Below, piece by piece: positions 12,721-25,529 of a DNA stretch of 64,000 nt. Within the stretch, counting starts at the first letter, position 1; each line of letters opens with the position of its first letter. The stretch is taken from contig CM035236.1 of assembly GCA_020226215.1 (NCBI GenBank), forward strand, positions 55,427,057 through 55,491,056, written 5' to 3'. A model generated the notes under the pieces. It saw only the letters and a program-made list of their open reading frames with translations. It had not been told where the DNA came from and did not search any database. The stretch comes from Sindora glabra (lineage: Eukaryota > Streptophyta > Magnoliopsida > Fabales > Fabaceae). The position numbers were made by a program, and so were the translations under genes.

Positions 12721-14279
12721 ACATCCTCGAATAAGATATAACTTTATTTACAACTAAGAATTAAAAGACTTTATTTTCTAAAGACTTCAAAATTACAAAT
12801 CTATGAGAAAGAAACCAATAAAAGCTAGCAAGATACACAACACATCATGAAAAAAATTTTTGACAAACTTGGAACTAACTAATATAGTAACTTCATTAAA
12901 AAAAAGTAGATAAAATTGGTAGATTCTCACAAACTTCATTCTCCAGCTCTCAAGTGTTTAGGCTAGTGCTTCACTCAAGTTCATTCCATGAAATTTTATA
13001 CCATAAGCTTGTTAATCATTTAATCTCCACTACTCAAATCACATACTCAACATAAATAAATAAAATTTTATTCATAGTTGTAATGTGGCTAAGGTAAGGG
13101 TAGGAAAAGTAAGGATGTGGAAGGCTAGAAACTAAAGAAATTAATAGAGTACTTAATCAAATATATATAGGTGAATCATAAAAAATTGCAACTCAACACA
13201 ACAAGCCAAATTCAAATTTAAGCACTCATTAACTTCTTTATTTTTCTTTCCACTTTTCTTTCTTTCTTTCTTTTTCTTTAATTTTATTTTTTCCTTATTC
13301 CTTTTTTATTTTTTTATTTTCTTCTTTTTTAACCAACCTTTCAACTCAAAGTTGATATTTTTTTTTATTTTTTTCAACATGTAAACTCACACACCTTTAC
13401 ACTTATTCAAAAGCTCATCTCATAAAAAATTCAAATGCTCTACTAATCCCTAAAGTTAGATAAAGATATTTATTTTTCATTAGAAAATTATGTTCATAGT
13501 TTAATTAACAAAGAAAAGGCAATAAAAGTTTAAGGGGGCTTAAGAAAGGTAAAAACTTCAAGGTTGGCTTTATCACTTTAACTTAAAAGAAAAAATACCT
13601 TAATCATATTCATGCATGTATGTGTAAAATGTAATCTTAAAAAGAATCAAAATAAGTTCTAGAGGAACAAATTATGGAAAAGCATCGCACATGTAGGAAA
13701 GAGAATAGTATAATTTTCAATATAAGGCTCAAAGTCTTATAAGGTAAGTTATGTTACCAAGTTCAATCTATCAATTTAAAATTCATCACTACATCAATCA
13801 ATTTTAAAAAGTAAATTTGCTCATTCAATCATGTTATGAATCTTATCTAACTTCAATTGAATTCTACTCATAAAAATATAAAATCTCCATTAATGAAAAG
13901 CTACTAAAAAGGACTCAAAAAACTTAAAAATAAATGAAAAATGAAATTTTTTTGGTTTTTTTTAAGTATGAAGACTTTTAAAAGCATGAAAATATAAAAC
14001 TCAAAATAAATCCCAAAAGTATCTCGTACACTTAAATTTTATATTATCATTAATGTAAAGTATATCAATATCATCAAGAACATCATCAAGAAAGATAAAG
14101 GATGTGGAAGATAAAAAAAAAAAGGTAAGAGAAAACAAATCTCTAAAGTAACTTGGGTTGCCTCCCAAGAAACAACTTTCTTTAATGTCCTTGGCTAGAC
14201 ATCATGCTTAAGCTCCTCCATCAAGAATAAACCAGGATCCCCAACTCCATTGCTTCCACCATTTACTCTTGAAAGCCTT
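12721..14279 (-). other. 3' internal region of Athila-type element, non-coding here
   Basis: Lies between the LTR-like block and the integrase end. I can read no protein. Bases 13230-13350 are an almost pure pyrimidine run on the plus strand (purine on the element strand). Near 14155 the wording 'gggttgcctcccaagaa' occurs, a phrase common in this position in plant Athila/Tat elements. Any envelope-like frame that may have existed is not recognisable. Confidence 0.4.
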
Positions 14280-15410
14280 CGTAGAATGGTTTGAGCCTAT
14301 GCCTATTGACCTTGAACATTTTGTTATTTTCCACACTTTTGATCTCAACTACATCATAAGGAAAAATGTTAGTAACAATAAAAAGTCCATCCTAACAGGA
14401 ATAAAGTTTACCTAGCATCAATTTAAGCCTTGAATTAAACAATAAAACTCTTTGGCTAATCTCAAATTTTTTTCTAAGAATGAATTTATCATGGAATGCC
14501 TTTGTTTTCTCTTTGTAAAGCCTAGAATTCTTATAAGCTTCAAGTCTAAGCTCTTTTAATTCTTGTGATTGGAATTTTCTTTCCTTTCCACATGCTTTCA
14601 AATCTATGTTGCCCTTTTTTATAGCATAAAATGCTTTATGCTTTAACTCCATCAGAAGATGACATGCTTTCCTTAAAATAATTCAATATGGAAACATCTC
14701 AATAAGAGTTTTACATACGATCCTATAAGTCTTAAGTGCATCATCTAATCTAAGGCTCCAATCTTTTCTATTAGGATTCACAGTTTTCTCTAAAATTAAC
14801 TTCACTTCTCTCTTAGAAATTTTTACTTGCCCATTTGTTTAGGGATGATATGGTATGGAAACCCTATGACAAACCTCATATTTCTTTAACAAAGCCTTAA
14901 GTTCTTTGTTGCAAAAACAAGTCCCTTGATCACTAATTAAAGCATATAGAATGCTAAACCTACTAAAAATATGAGATCTGACAAAACCTACAATAACTTT
15001 GCAATCATTTATTTTTATGGCTTTAGCTTTCACCCATTTAGAAACATAATCAATAGTAAAAAGAATGTAAACAAAGCTAAAAGATAAAGGAAAAAGGCCC
15101 ATAAAATTAATGTCCCATACATAAAAAATCTCATAAAAAAGCATAGGGATTAAGGTATGTCATGTTTATGAGTCAAATTCCTAGTTCTTTGACATTGTTC
15201 ATAATTTTTACAAAATATGTAAGCATCATGGAACAAAGTAGGCCAATAAAAATCATAATCAAGCACTTTCCTTGCTATTCTCTTAGGTCTAAAGTAACCT
15301 TCATAAGTATGATCATGATAAAATGTAGGTATGGAATGAAATTCTGAATCATGTATACAGCTCCTAATTATTTGATTAGTACAAAATCTCCATAAATAAG
15401 GATCATCCCA
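14280..15410 (-). pseudogene. Athila-type gypsy integrase
   Basis: Three parts in minus-strand order. The zinc-binding domain (about 15150-15400) includes HDHTYEGYF, KVLDYDFYWPTLF and CKNYEQCQR, an HHCC-like pattern. The catalytic core (14839-15144) includes WDINFMGLFP, TIDYVSKWVKA and LISDQGTCFCN, which hold the first two acidic residues. The C-terminal part (14285-14652) includes ELKHKAFYAIKK, LRLEAYKNSRLYKEKTK and VLLFNSRLKL. Integrase joins new element DNA to the host chromosome. Frame breaks between the parts make it inactive. These blocks are very characteristic of Athila-clade elements. Confidence 0.85.
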
Positions 15411-16960
15411 TACATAATACTTAACCTCACACTCGAACTTATTAATTTGGGCTTCTTATCATATGTAGGAAACTCATTCATAACTAAATAATTCACTAAA
15501 TTAGTATACTAAGGATCCTTACCTACCAATTGAAAAAGCTACTCATCTAGAAAGGTGTCATGGATGGGAAGTGTTTCCATTTCTTAAAATTTTTCTTAAA
15601 TGATTAGCTACTAAGTGTTTGACTCCACTCCTATCTTTAATCTCAATATCAAACTCTTGCATAAGCAATATCTATCTAATCAAAAGGGGTTTTACCTTGG
15701 TTTCTTCAAAACGAACTTTAAAACTACATATGAGAAAACACAATTACCTTAAAACTAAGCAAATATGATCTAAACTTATTTAAAGAAAAAATAATTACTA
15801 AAAGCTTGTTTTCTATTGTGGTGTAATTTGCTTGGGCAACATTTAAAGTCTTTGAAGCATAGTAAATCACATGAGATTATTTTCCTACTCTTTGTGTAAG
15901 AATAGCACCAATTATATAGTTGGATGCATCACACATCAATTCAAATTGCAAATCCTAAAATGGTGGCTGATTCATAATTATAGTGGTAAGAATGTGCTTC
16001 AACTTATCAAAAGCTTCCTTGCAATATTAATCAAAGTTGAATTTGCTTCTTTTTGAAGTAGCTTGGATGATGGAAGAGCTATCTTGTTGAAATCTTTAAT
16101 GAATCTCCTATAGAAAGTTGCATGACCAAGAAAAAAATACACTTATTGTATAGAAGTAGGGTAAGGTAAAGTGATAATCATATCAATCTTAGTAGGATCT
16201 ACTTCAATGCCCTTGTTACTTATTATATATCCTAAAACTATCATATTCTCCACCATGAAATGACATTTTTCAAAATTAAGTACAAGGTTAGTTTCAATGC
16301 ATTTGTTTAACACCTTAAAAAAATTATCCAAGCATACATCAAAATAAAGGCCCATAAATAGAAAAATCATCCATAAAAACTTCAATGCAATCTTCTAAAA
16401 ATTCAAAAAAAAAATTACTTATCATACACCTTTGGAATGTACTAGGTGCATTGCATAGGTCAAAAGGCATCCTCCTATAACCAAAAGTGCTAAAAGGGAA
16501 AGTGAATGTTGTCTTCTCTTAATCTTTAGGAGCAATATGAATTTGTAAGTAACTAGTGTAGCCATCTAAGAAGCAATAATGGGATTTTCTAGCCAATATC
16601 TTCAAATTTTGATTAATTAAAGGTAGTGAGAAGTGGTTTTTCCTAGTTGCTTGATTCAACTTCTTATAATCAATATAAACTCTCTAACTATTCTACACTT
16701 TAGTAGGTAGCAAATCATTGTTCTAGTTTTTCACTACTATTAAGCCACTTTTTTTTGGACAACGTGGACTAAACTCACTCATTTGCTATCTAAAATTGGA
16801 TATATAATATCAGCCTCTAACAATTTAGTAATCTCCTTCTTTACCATGTCTAAAATCAAGAGGTTAAGGTTTCTTTATGGTTATCTCACTAGTTTGGCTC
16901 CTTCTTCTAGCAAAATTCTATACATATAAGTAGAAGGGCTAATACTAGGGATGTCTACAA
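15411..16960 (-). pseudogene. Athila-type gypsy reverse transcriptase and RNase H
   Basis: Minus-strand pieces of RT: GKSYYCFLDGYSGY and FPFSTFGYRRMPFDLCNAPSTFQRCM (read near 16420-16620; shown here in two parts) and the catalytic FMDDF at 16363-16377, followed by a frameshift into the piece ETNLVLNFEKCHFMVENMIV (16143-16385). RNase H-like sequence follows at about 15600-16140 but is poor. The order RT, RNase H, integrase matches Ty3/gypsy. Stops and frameshifts occur throughout. Confidence 0.8.
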
Positions 16961-17209
16961 GCGTCCATCCTATTGCTTGTTTATAAGCTTTCAAAACCTA
17001 TAACAAATTTTCTTCTTGTTTAGGTTGCAAATCCTTTACAGCAATGACTGGTAGCTTTTCATTTTCCTTTAAAAATAAATATTTCAAATGTTCTAGAAAA
17101 GGTTTAGGTTTTAATGTTCATGGCTGGATGACATAAGGTGTTAATTTCATGGGAAACACTTCACTGAGTTGAATTCCTTATTAGACATTAGATTCTATAG
17201 CTTTTGCAC

Positions 17210-17860
17210 GAAAATTCTACATGTTCTGGAATAACACTAGTTTCTTTACTTATAAATTCAAAGATTTTAGCATATATATCACACTAGTTGTTATTATCAT
17301 AGCAAGTACATTCATGACCATCAAAACTATATATAAACTCAGAAATGTGAGGAAAATAAGCAAGCATGTCATCAAGAGCATTTATAGAAAGTTCATCAAG
17401 CACATTTATTTGGGAGATAGAATGCTCTTTAGTAGGAAATTTCATTGCCTCAAAAATGTTAAAACTCACTATTATATCTCTAACTTCTATAAAAAGAGTG
17501 CTAATATCTACATTAATTTTTGTCTTTATTGTTTTGAGGAATGCTTTTCCTAGAATTAAAAGTGCAGGCCTATTTGAAGACTCATCCTCCATTAGTAGAA
17601 TGTAAAAATCCATTGCGAATATTAACTCTTTAACTGATCCAACACATCTTTAATAACTTTAGCAAGTTATGTAATGCTTCTATTGGCTAATTGTATAATA
17701 ACTCCTATATGCTTCAAAGGACTAAGATATAGAGAAAAGAATATAGATATTGGCATGACATTTATGGAAGCTCCCAGGTCAATCAAAGCATGTTCAAATC
17801 TATTATTGCCTATTACATAGGGTATGTCAAAAGTCCCTAGATCATTGCACTTTTGTGGTA
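17210..17860 (-). pseudogene. Athila-type aspartic protease region
   Basis: Near 17768-17785 the minus strand encodes LIDLGAS, the aspartic protease active-site motif in the Athila form (DLGAS), preceded by a piece ending in VIGNNRFEHA. Downstream lies an open stretch (17284-17613) with DFYILLMEDESS, LILGKAFLKT and FNIFEAMKFPT, the usual spacer between protease and RT in this clade. The enzyme would cut the gag-pol polyprotein. Stops between the pieces show it is dead. Confidence 0.8.
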
Positions 17861-18960
17861 AGTTTGGTTAAAGGATGGCTGATACATTTTAGCGTAAACT
17901 CATTTTTTCATTGCCATGAAGCTTTCTCTTGCATGTGCATAGCTTTTTAAAGAATTTATCATATTTGGGAATTTATTTAATGGCATCTAGTAGTAGAATA
18001 TTAACTTCCACCTTCCTAAAAGTTTCTAGGATCTCTTTATCTTTATTGAATTCATCTATTTTCTTGGATTATGTAATTCTGTTAGGGAAGGGAAGGGTTC
18101 TTGTGAAATTTTTTATTTTTTGCATTATCTTTGGTTCATCTAAATTCTAGTTGGATTGAAGGAAATTTTCTATAAAATTTCCAACAGCTATTGGTTGCTT
18201 TGCTTTATCTTTTTGGCTTGTAGTGGAGGATTGTGAGGAGTTTGAACTTCCTTGCTATTTCTTAACATAATGGCAGATACATTACCTCTTGGGTTAGGAA
18301 TTATTTGAAAGGGTAATCTGTCAAACCTTTTTTCTTTGAGCTCTTTTATGGTGGAAGCAAGCTAACCAATTTGTGTTTACAAGTCCTGCAATGTGGCTTT
18401 TACCTTCTATTAGAACTATAAATTATTAGTAGCCATTTTCTTGATTAACACTTTAAATGATGGTTGAGATGATGAGGTTGCTTGTTAGTTTTGGAAATTT
18501 TGTTATTACTAGATTGGCTTAGATAGTTGCTATTGAAATGAGGCTCTCTTCTATTATGGTGCTAGTTTGGTTAGCTACTGGATTAGTGCATTGCTATATC
18601 TAAAATTAAGATGATCCCTCTAACCAAGATTATACAAATTTGAGTACGAATCATATTTAAGTTGATGTTACTGTTAGTATTGGTTTGGTTACTAGTATTA
18701 TGGCTTCCTTCGGAATACTACTACAACATAAGCTTAGTGTTGGTCATCATCTTCTTGTAAGGTTGGACAAGCATTAGTAGGATGGATTGGGCAAGAGCAT
18801 ATGCCATAAAGTTTGGTAGGTGGAGGAGCTTATAATTGCTACTGCTTTTGTCCTATGGCCAATTGCCATACTAGGGGAGTTAATTCATCTATCTTATGCT
18901 CCATTCTTTACTGGTTTGCATAGGAAAAGAAACTCATTTCTTGTACACTTCTGGTGGTAG
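17861..18960 (-). pseudogene. Athila-type gag, C-terminal portion (badly decayed)
   Basis: This lies between the protease and the clear gag block at 20346-21110, so it should be the C-terminal part of gag. I can follow only scattered short similarities and many stops. It is interrupted at 18966 by a solo LTR whose other side (20326) resumes in gag. Confidence 0.45.
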
Positions 18961-18965
18961 AGAAT

Positions 18966-20325
18966 TATTGGGATTGGGAGTCAAACAATTGTAGCAAAAT
19001 ATTAACTGATCCCAACTGAGGATCCATGTGAAACAATTAGATTAGGACAAGGGTTTTGTTATTACCTTCTACAAGCAATTCAAAAACTTATTTGTTGATC
19101 ACCTCTTTGACTTTCCTTAGTCAAAACTCTAAGGTATCCACATGAACTAGCAAATCACTAATGAATGTCCTACAGTCACTGATTAGAATTCTCCTCCTTT
19201 ACTTCACAGTGCTAGTTCTGCCTCTTCAAGGATTATGGTCAAAGAAGGCTGCTAGGATTTTCTGTGTATTATTGGATTCATGAATTCTTATTGAATTAAC
19301 ACCTAACAAGCCTATTTAAATAGGTTCTCAGAAAACCTTAACTAATTGGGCTTTATTCCATGTACAATTATAAGCTTATAATTATAAAATGAAATTTTCA
19401 TATATTAGGCCTAAATAATTTGGTCCATCAATTCCAAATTCACTAGGTTCTAAGCGTGCAACCTTACAAGCTTTCATTACATTGGTAATGATTATAAATC
19501 ATATTAACAATTATAAACAATGAGCGGTTTTTAGTAACACATCATTGTTACCTAAGTAATAAGAAAGTCAGTAATTTGATTAAACCTATACATGTGATCA
19601 TCATTTATGACATTTTATCCTAAACATCTAGATTAAGCACGAGACATGGACTGTGTTATTCCTATATAGCCTAATTTAAAGGTTTCTTTATTCTTAAGTA
19701 AGCTAATTAAAGCAAATGTAATTGACATCCCATGTTAATCCATTTAAGCTTGGTCATGCATTTATCTAAACCTTACTTAATCAAAGGGTCCACAAATGTT
19801 ATTCCTATTATATAAGAGAGATAAATTCCATCTTGATCACACAAATCCCACCATATGATATGTGACATATTCAATAACTACCCTTGTGTTCACTTAACCA
19901 TAAGTGACATATAGTAGTATTAAAATATGAAACTCACATGTAAGGAATCTTGACGATCTCAGGTTAACGGACTATATTAATGATGATCATTAAGAATCAC
20001 TAATAATACTCATATAATGATCTATATAGTGTTTTTAGGGTGGGTCAATCCAGTACATAAGTTCTCTAACTTGTACTCATGTGTAGACTTAATATCTCAT
20101 ATAAGTAACCACACATGCTAGTATTAACATATCAATACACCCTAATCCATAATGATATATAACTAAAGTCATTTAAGAATACAATTATTTTAGGGTTATT
20201 GTTATAATTAAATATATTACATAGAAAATATATGTATAAATATGATAATTGAAATCGCTTTTAAAATAACATGATTCAAGTTTACAATCATCCATATGAT
20301 TGGTTTTAGGACATACACACCAACA
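18966..20325 (-). mobile_element. Solo copia LTR (same family as element 2) in Athila gag
   Basis: Starts TATTGGGATTGGGAGTC and ends ACACACCAACA. It aligns end to end with the LTRs of copia element 2 (52837-54197, 60059-61567) and is 1360 bp against 1361 bp for the first of these. Flanks AGAAT (18961-18965) and AGAGT (20326-20330) form a TSD with one mismatch. There is no internal element sequence, so it is the product of recombination between the two LTRs of one insertion. It carries the conserved palindrome CCTATTTAAATAGG at 19311-19324. TG at the left end has become TA. Confidence 0.85.
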
Positions 20326-20330
20326 AGAGT

Positions 20331-21110
20331 ATTTTTAGTGCCAAATTATTGTGAGTTGGCTGTCATATTTGCTATCAAATTTCTAGTTGCCATAGGATTC
20401 TTATCCACTAACACATTTCTACTTGTAGCATCTATCATGCTTCTATCCATAGGAAGAAGGCATTCATAAAAGTATTGAATTAGAAGTTGCTCACTAATTT
20501 GGTGATGAGGGTAGCTTGCACATAGCTTTTTAAGCCTTTCCCAATATTCATAGAGTGTCTCACCACTTATTTGCATGATGCTGCATATCTTCTTCCTAAT
20601 AGTAGTTGCTTTAGATATAGGAAAGAATTTTTCAAGGAATTGCTACTTCATGTTATTCCTGCAAGTCATGGATTTCGGCTATAGGTAGTAAAGCTAATCC
20701 TTAGCAGCATCAGCAAAGGAGAAAGGGAAAGCCCTCAACTTGATATGATCTTCAGAAATGCCTTGAAGCTTCATTGTTGAACATACCGTATGGAATTCTT
20801 TTAAATGCTTATAAGGATCTTTACCTGTAAGACCATGAAACCTTAGAAGCAAATGTATCAAACTAGACATTAACTCAAAATTAGCAACTAACTCAGGATA
20901 TTGAATGCCTAATTGTTAATATGTAACGTCAAGGATAACAAATTCCTTTAAATTCCTATTATGAGCCATGGTTTCTAAGTTATCTACAGGTATAGAATGG
21001 TAAGTATAAAGGCTAAAACTATCTATATTTTCATTCCTCCGAATAGAATGAAAAGTCCTATCAATTTTAGAATCAAAATCAAACAATTTAGTAGTAGTTT
21101 TTCTTGTCAT
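20331..21110 (-). pseudogene. Athila-type gag, N-terminal and capsid part
   Basis: The 76-residue open piece at 20346-20576 contains ETLYEYWERLKKLCASYPHH and QLLIQYFYECLLPMDRSMID, which I recognise as the Athila capsid core, here ending with NPMATRNLIANMTANSQ. Upstream pieces read FHGLTGKDPYKHLKEFHTVC (about 20790-20860) and NLKEFVILDVTYQ (20916-20960). Frameshifts and stops separate them. Gag would form the particle in which reverse transcription takes place. Confidence 0.85.
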
Positions 21111-21349
21111 ACAAAGTCACCACATAGCACTACACAAAACAAACTATAAGAGCACTATAAGAACACAAAAAATACCAAAATGCAAATGCACTATGAAAAA
21201 TTAACCTAAACAAATCCAATTAACCTATCTAGATATTTTTAAAAATTATAGGACCACCATGGAAAGTTAGTTAACTAAAGTTATAAACCTTTGCATTATA
21301 TATTTAATTGATTTTCCATCATTCATACTTAATAATTCATATTGATAAA
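21111..21349 (-). other. Athila leader remnant; no 5' LTR found
   Basis: Only about 240 bases separate the Athila gag start from renewed SIRE gag. No LTR or primer site can be seen, so the 5' end of the Athila element is missing: either truncated on insertion or removed later. Confidence 0.4.
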
Positions 21350-21746
21350 CTAAGGTATGTATTTTTCTTTCTTTGACCTATGTGGTTCCTACATGAGCTA
21401 CTTCAAGCACATCCCACATTTCTTTAACAGTCAAGCAATTTGATGCATTCTCATATTCATTGAACCATAAAGCATTTGATAAAATCTATTTAGTTTTAAA
21501 AGAAAGTTAATGTTCTCTTTTCTCTTCTTCACTCCATTTAAATCTTGGTTTTAGAATATCTATATTATTTTCCTTTTTTCTTGGTGGATTATAATCATTT
21601 TCAATTAATTCCTACATATCAATATCAATAGCTTCTATAAAATCTTTCATTTTTTGTTTACAATAAGTATAATTTTGTCCACTAAAAATTAGTGGTTTGT
21701 TTAATGAAGGATATTTGGGAAAAATATTAGCACTATTTATATCCAT
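21350..21746 (-). pseudogene. SIRE-type gag, N-terminal part
   Basis: From a Met at 21746 the minus strand reads MDINSANIFPKYPSLNKP, then LIFSGQNYTYCKQKMKDFIE, a stop after IDIDM, and later LSNALWFNEYENASNCLTVK and EMWDVLEVAHVGT. This is the conserved gag start of SIRE-type copia elements (substrate pattern F.G.NY..WK..M). It belongs to the same gene as 9223-9567; the portion in between has been lost around the Athila-type block. Confidence 0.8.
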
Positions 21747-21787
21747 TGGATCCTCTTGAGATCGTAAGATCTTGTTCCAAGAACTAG

Positions 21788-21799
21788 GATCAAATACCA
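21788..21799 (-). other. Degenerate primer binding site of SIRE-type element
   Basis: Reverse complement TGGTATTTGATC keeps 9 of 12 positions of TGGTATCAGAGC and lies 5 bases from the LTR edge at 21805. Position and partial match support it as the decayed tRNA-iMet site. Confidence 0.6.
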
Positions 21800-22274
21800 A
21801 ATTTTGTTTAGTATTTTTCCTAATAAGAGGTGAATTAGGTTTAAAATCTTTTTGCACAATAATGATAATGTGAGTAAACAAATGATTCAAGAATGAAACT
21901 AATGAACAAGTAAATGCAAACTCAGCATAATAGCAAATAAGATTAAAAACAACAGAGTATAAAATAAGTAAATAGAGAGATAGAGAAGAGGAGATTCAAA
22001 CACTGCTATTTATAGTAATTCCAACCTTGAAGATCTAACACTCCAAAGTGTACATCCATTATTAAGTCTTTTTGACTTGGATTTAAACTCTAATCCATTA
22101 TCTCTTCAAGTTTGAGGGCACTTGAAAAAACTTCAACACAATTCTTTACTTTTCTTCTAAAATCCCTTTAAGAATCATCTCTCAAAGCTTTTTTCTATCA
22201 AAAGATCTAGCATTCTTGATGTTCTTAGGGATACCTCACCCTAATATATAGGAAATGTATCTAAGAGTTGGATT

Positions 22275-23892
22275 TGTTGGTGTGTATCCTAGAACCAATC
22301 ATATAGATGATTGAAGTTATACATAATGTATTATATTTTATTTTAAGCAATTTAATTATTATATTTTGTTTTTACAATTTTATTATTATTATGTGTAATT
22401 TATAACTTAATATAGTAATTATCCTTGGAATAGCTTCGCTATTCCTAAAATGCCCCTAGTTAAGTATTATTACGAAAGGATAGTAATAATACATTGAAAC
22501 TAGCATGTATAGTGACTAATGATTACAAATCATGGATATATGATATCAAGTCAATACATGAGTACATTGCTAGTGAACAATGTACTGGACTGACCCACTA
22601 TGAGAATATTACATGGATAGACGTGTCATAAGTTATTCTCATATGATCACAAATATACATAAACCTTTAACCTGAAGTCACTACGGTTCCCTATATGAGG
22701 ATTTACTCACTTTAATATTATCCTATGTCACCTTTAATCAGGATGACAAGTAGGGCATTGATTGGGTGTGTCATAAATCGTGCAGAGGGAAGTGAGTGAT
22801 GTAGATGAAATTTTGTTACTCTTGTATAAAAGAGAAATATCCTTGGGCCTCTTGATTGAGTGAGACTTAGAAATGCATGGTCATGCTCAATTGAATTAAT
22901 ATGTGATATTAATTATTTATTTTAAGTCTACTTATTATCAAGAAATATAAATTGAACATTAACGAGGATGACACATTCCATGCCTCCAGTTCAATTTGGA
23001 TATTATTACAAAAGGGTTATGATGCAAAACGTTGATAATGTATTAGGTGGATGTCAAATCACAGACATTCTTACTACTTGAGTGGCAGTGATGTATTGCT
23101 AGATACCACTTACTTTCTATGACTCAATAATAAGTCATTGTCAACGTAGTAAGAACCTACAGGGTCACACAAAAGGAGTAGGAATAAGACAATAATTAAT
23201 TGGACTTATTTTCGTGCATATATATATTATTAAGAATAATAATTCACATAATATATATATATATATTATTTGATATTAAAGTAATATCAAATAATTATCT
23301 TATCAGATATTAGATAAATATATTATGAGATAATATTATTTTGATATTTGATAACTATATGCAATTATCTAATATTAAGATATTTATATTATGAGATAAT
23401 ATTATTATCTAATATTAGATAATTAATAGATAAGTCATATCTCTTCCCATTATCTCTAGGATAAGGATAAGATGAGTTGTTAAGTGTGATTAGGATTTTG
23501 GAAGCATTATCCTAGTAGGACTAGGATTATGGCTTGCCTAAGTTCTATAAAAAGGGACTTGAGGGCAGCATTTTAATAACACGCTCAAAGCTTCCATACA
23601 AACCCTAAATCACTCAGAAAACATCCAATCCTAATTCTTAGAGAGAAAAATGCATCCTAGCATATTTGTGGAGGGTGAGAGGTCGTTGTTCACTCCGTGT
23701 GGATACCGTAGAGACACCGTACCTTCCGGCCGGTGTTTGATTCATCCGCTCTCAAGTTTTGATTAGTAGAAACACGAGTGCCCAATAGGTAAAACTCTAA
23801 TCATTGATTTATGTCTTTTGCATAGATCCTAGGTAGAATTCGGATCAAATTTTTGAATTTTCGCTGCATATAATAATCTGAATTCCTAACAA
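22275..23892 (+). mobile_element. Solo LTR, family 2, in SIRE 5' LTR
   Basis: Starts TGTTGGTGTGTATCC and ends GAATTCCTAACA. It is flanked by GGATT (22270-22274) and AGATT (23893-23897), a TSD with one mismatch; the uninterrupted sequence can be seen in the partner LTR near 3710. It is 1618 bp and closely matches 34928-36590. Its distal part has a very AT-rich stretch (about 23220-23430), then a TATA box and GC-richer sequence. No internal element sequence is present. Confidence 0.9.
23546..23553 (+). promoter_or_regulatory. TATA box of family-2 LTR
   Basis: TATAAAAA followed by GGGACTTGAGGGCAGCA, conserved in the sister copy at 36246. It probably marks the U3/R boundary and sets the strand of the LTR. 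Confidence 0.6.
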
Positions 23893-24285
23893 GATTACAT
23901 AGTGAAGCACTAAGAGAAGAATTTCAATTTGATGAGCTCAAAGAATTTTCAAGTTTTTAATGAGAGAAGAAGTTTCTTATGTCTATGTAATAGAGAAAGC
24001 ATTCTCTTATATTTTCAAATTGAAATAAAAGCATTTAGATAAAGGTTGGAGAGGTAAAAAATCCATTACAAATAAAATATAACCATTACGTGGTAGTTGG
24101 CACTTGTGAATTAATTGGTTAATTGATTTAGGCAACTTGCGAATTTTTGAAAAAGCTACGATGAATCGATTAGTCAATCAATTCACTTAGTTATACAATT
24201 TAAATTCAATACATGGTAAATCGATTAGTCAATTGATTCACTAGATCTCAATTGGTTTTAAATAAAAACACAGGGCAAGGAAGGT

Positions 24286-24611
24286 TATTTCTTGTGGAAT
24301 TGAGATTCCAAAATTAGAGAAATGGAATTGGCTAAGTGCTTTCTTTTGTGAAAGTGTGTTTTCTCTTGAATTTTTGAATGAACTTATGACTTATCAAAGG
24401 GATCCACCTTTTATAGCATTAATTTTAGCTAATCAAGAATTCACCCTAGTGGTGTGATTTTTCTACATTAATCAAAGAATTTGCATCTTTTGTGCGTGTT
24501 CATCATCACTTACCATTCCTATCCTTCCTTTTCCAAAGTGTGGTGTAACTATGATTCTCTTCTTTGATTAAATCCATTGAATTTTAGGACAATTCATTAT
24601 AAATTCACATC
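24286..24611. other. Unassigned stretch between SIRE LTR and copia relic
   Basis: I see no gene or recognisable element end. It may be LTR sequence of the element whose RT relic follows, but it has no partner in the window. Confidence 0.3.
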
Positions 24612-25475
24612 AACGGGAAAAATATGTAAGCTACTAAGATCCATTTATGGATTGGAATAAGCTTTTTGGAGCTAGAATATTTTTTTCTTACGATGATATG
24701 ATTAAAGATTTTGATTTAATAAAAAATAAAGATGAATCTTTTGTTTAAAAAAGAGTTAGTGGGAGCACAATTTTTTCCCTTGCATTCTAGGTGGATGGCA
24801 TACTACTTAATGAAATGAAATTCCTACCCTATAGGGTGTAAAGACTTAGTTAAGTAATTGTTTTTCAATAAAAGACTTAAGCAAAACTACCTATGTGCTA
24901 GGTATCAAGATCAATAGAGATAGATTAAAAAAATTGCTTGGCCAAGGTTAGATTGCATATATCAACAAAGTGTTGAAACAGTTTAGCATGTGAGATTTCA
25001 AAAGGGAATTCTTACTCATGTCACATAGTATAAGTTTGTCCATAGCTTAATGTCCTACAACATAAGATAAGATGGACCAAATGAATAAGATTCTATATGC
25101 ATAATCAATGGGAGTTATCATGTATGCCATGCTATGTACTCGTTCAGATGTCTTATATGCCTTAAGCATGACAAGCAAGTTCTAGTCAAATTTTGGTGAG
25201 TATCACTAGATTGATATTAAGATATCTTTAAGTACTTAAGAAGGACTAAGGATTTATTCTTAATATATAGAGGTAAGGTGGAACTAGTTGTAAAAGGTTA
25301 TACTAATGCCAATTTCTGATGTAATAAGGATGACTTCATATCATAATTAGGCTATGTGTTTTGTTTGAATGGCAGTGCTAAAAGCGAAAAAAGTCCAAAG
25401 CTTGAAATTAGCCGATTCTACCTTAGAGACTGAGTATAATGTATCAAAAAAGGCTATTTAAATTAAAAGTTCATT
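24612..25475 (+). pseudogene. Copia RT and RNase H relic, element-1 family
   Basis: Plus-strand reading begins with GKICKLLRSIYGLE, then DLIKNKDESFV and KRVSGSTIF, which match the RT of element 1 (GKVYKLQRSIYGLK, IKNEDEPCVYKKVSGSTIV). Later parts match the SQSTYINKVLKRFSM and the RNase H region with an 'ETEYN'-like remnant of the STTEAEY motif near 25425. Stops are frequent and the YVDD motif is lost. It is on the opposite strand to all other coia-type pol in the window and is more decayed, so it is an independent older insertion. Confidence 0.75.
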
Positions 25476-25529
25476 ACTAAGCATGAAACAATTCCTAGTG
25501 TTTCAAACCTAACAGACCAAGATCATATT

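Larger units (their letters stand above)
21805..24285 (-). mobile_element. 5' LTR of SIRE-type element, split and truncated
   Basis: The LTR sequence 21805-22274 continues at 23893-24285; between them lies a solo family-2 LTR. It aligns with the first 0.8 kb of the 3' LTR (3220 to about 4055). The similarity stops near 24285, after 'cagggcaagg', so roughly 0.5 kb of the outer end (U3) is missing. It contains AATCGATT-type near-palindromes at about 24110, 24172 and 24220. Confidence 0.75.

Noticed and set aside
13230..13350. Pyrimidine tract as a polypurine tract next to an LTR
   Set aside because: It is too long and irregular, and no LTR end follows it; treated as low-complexity sequence.
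23220..23430. AT-rich stretch with repeated AGATATTAGATAA-like units as a replication origin or matrix attachment site
   Set aside because: It is a constant part of family-2 LTRs (also at 35990-36130), and composition alone does not support either function.
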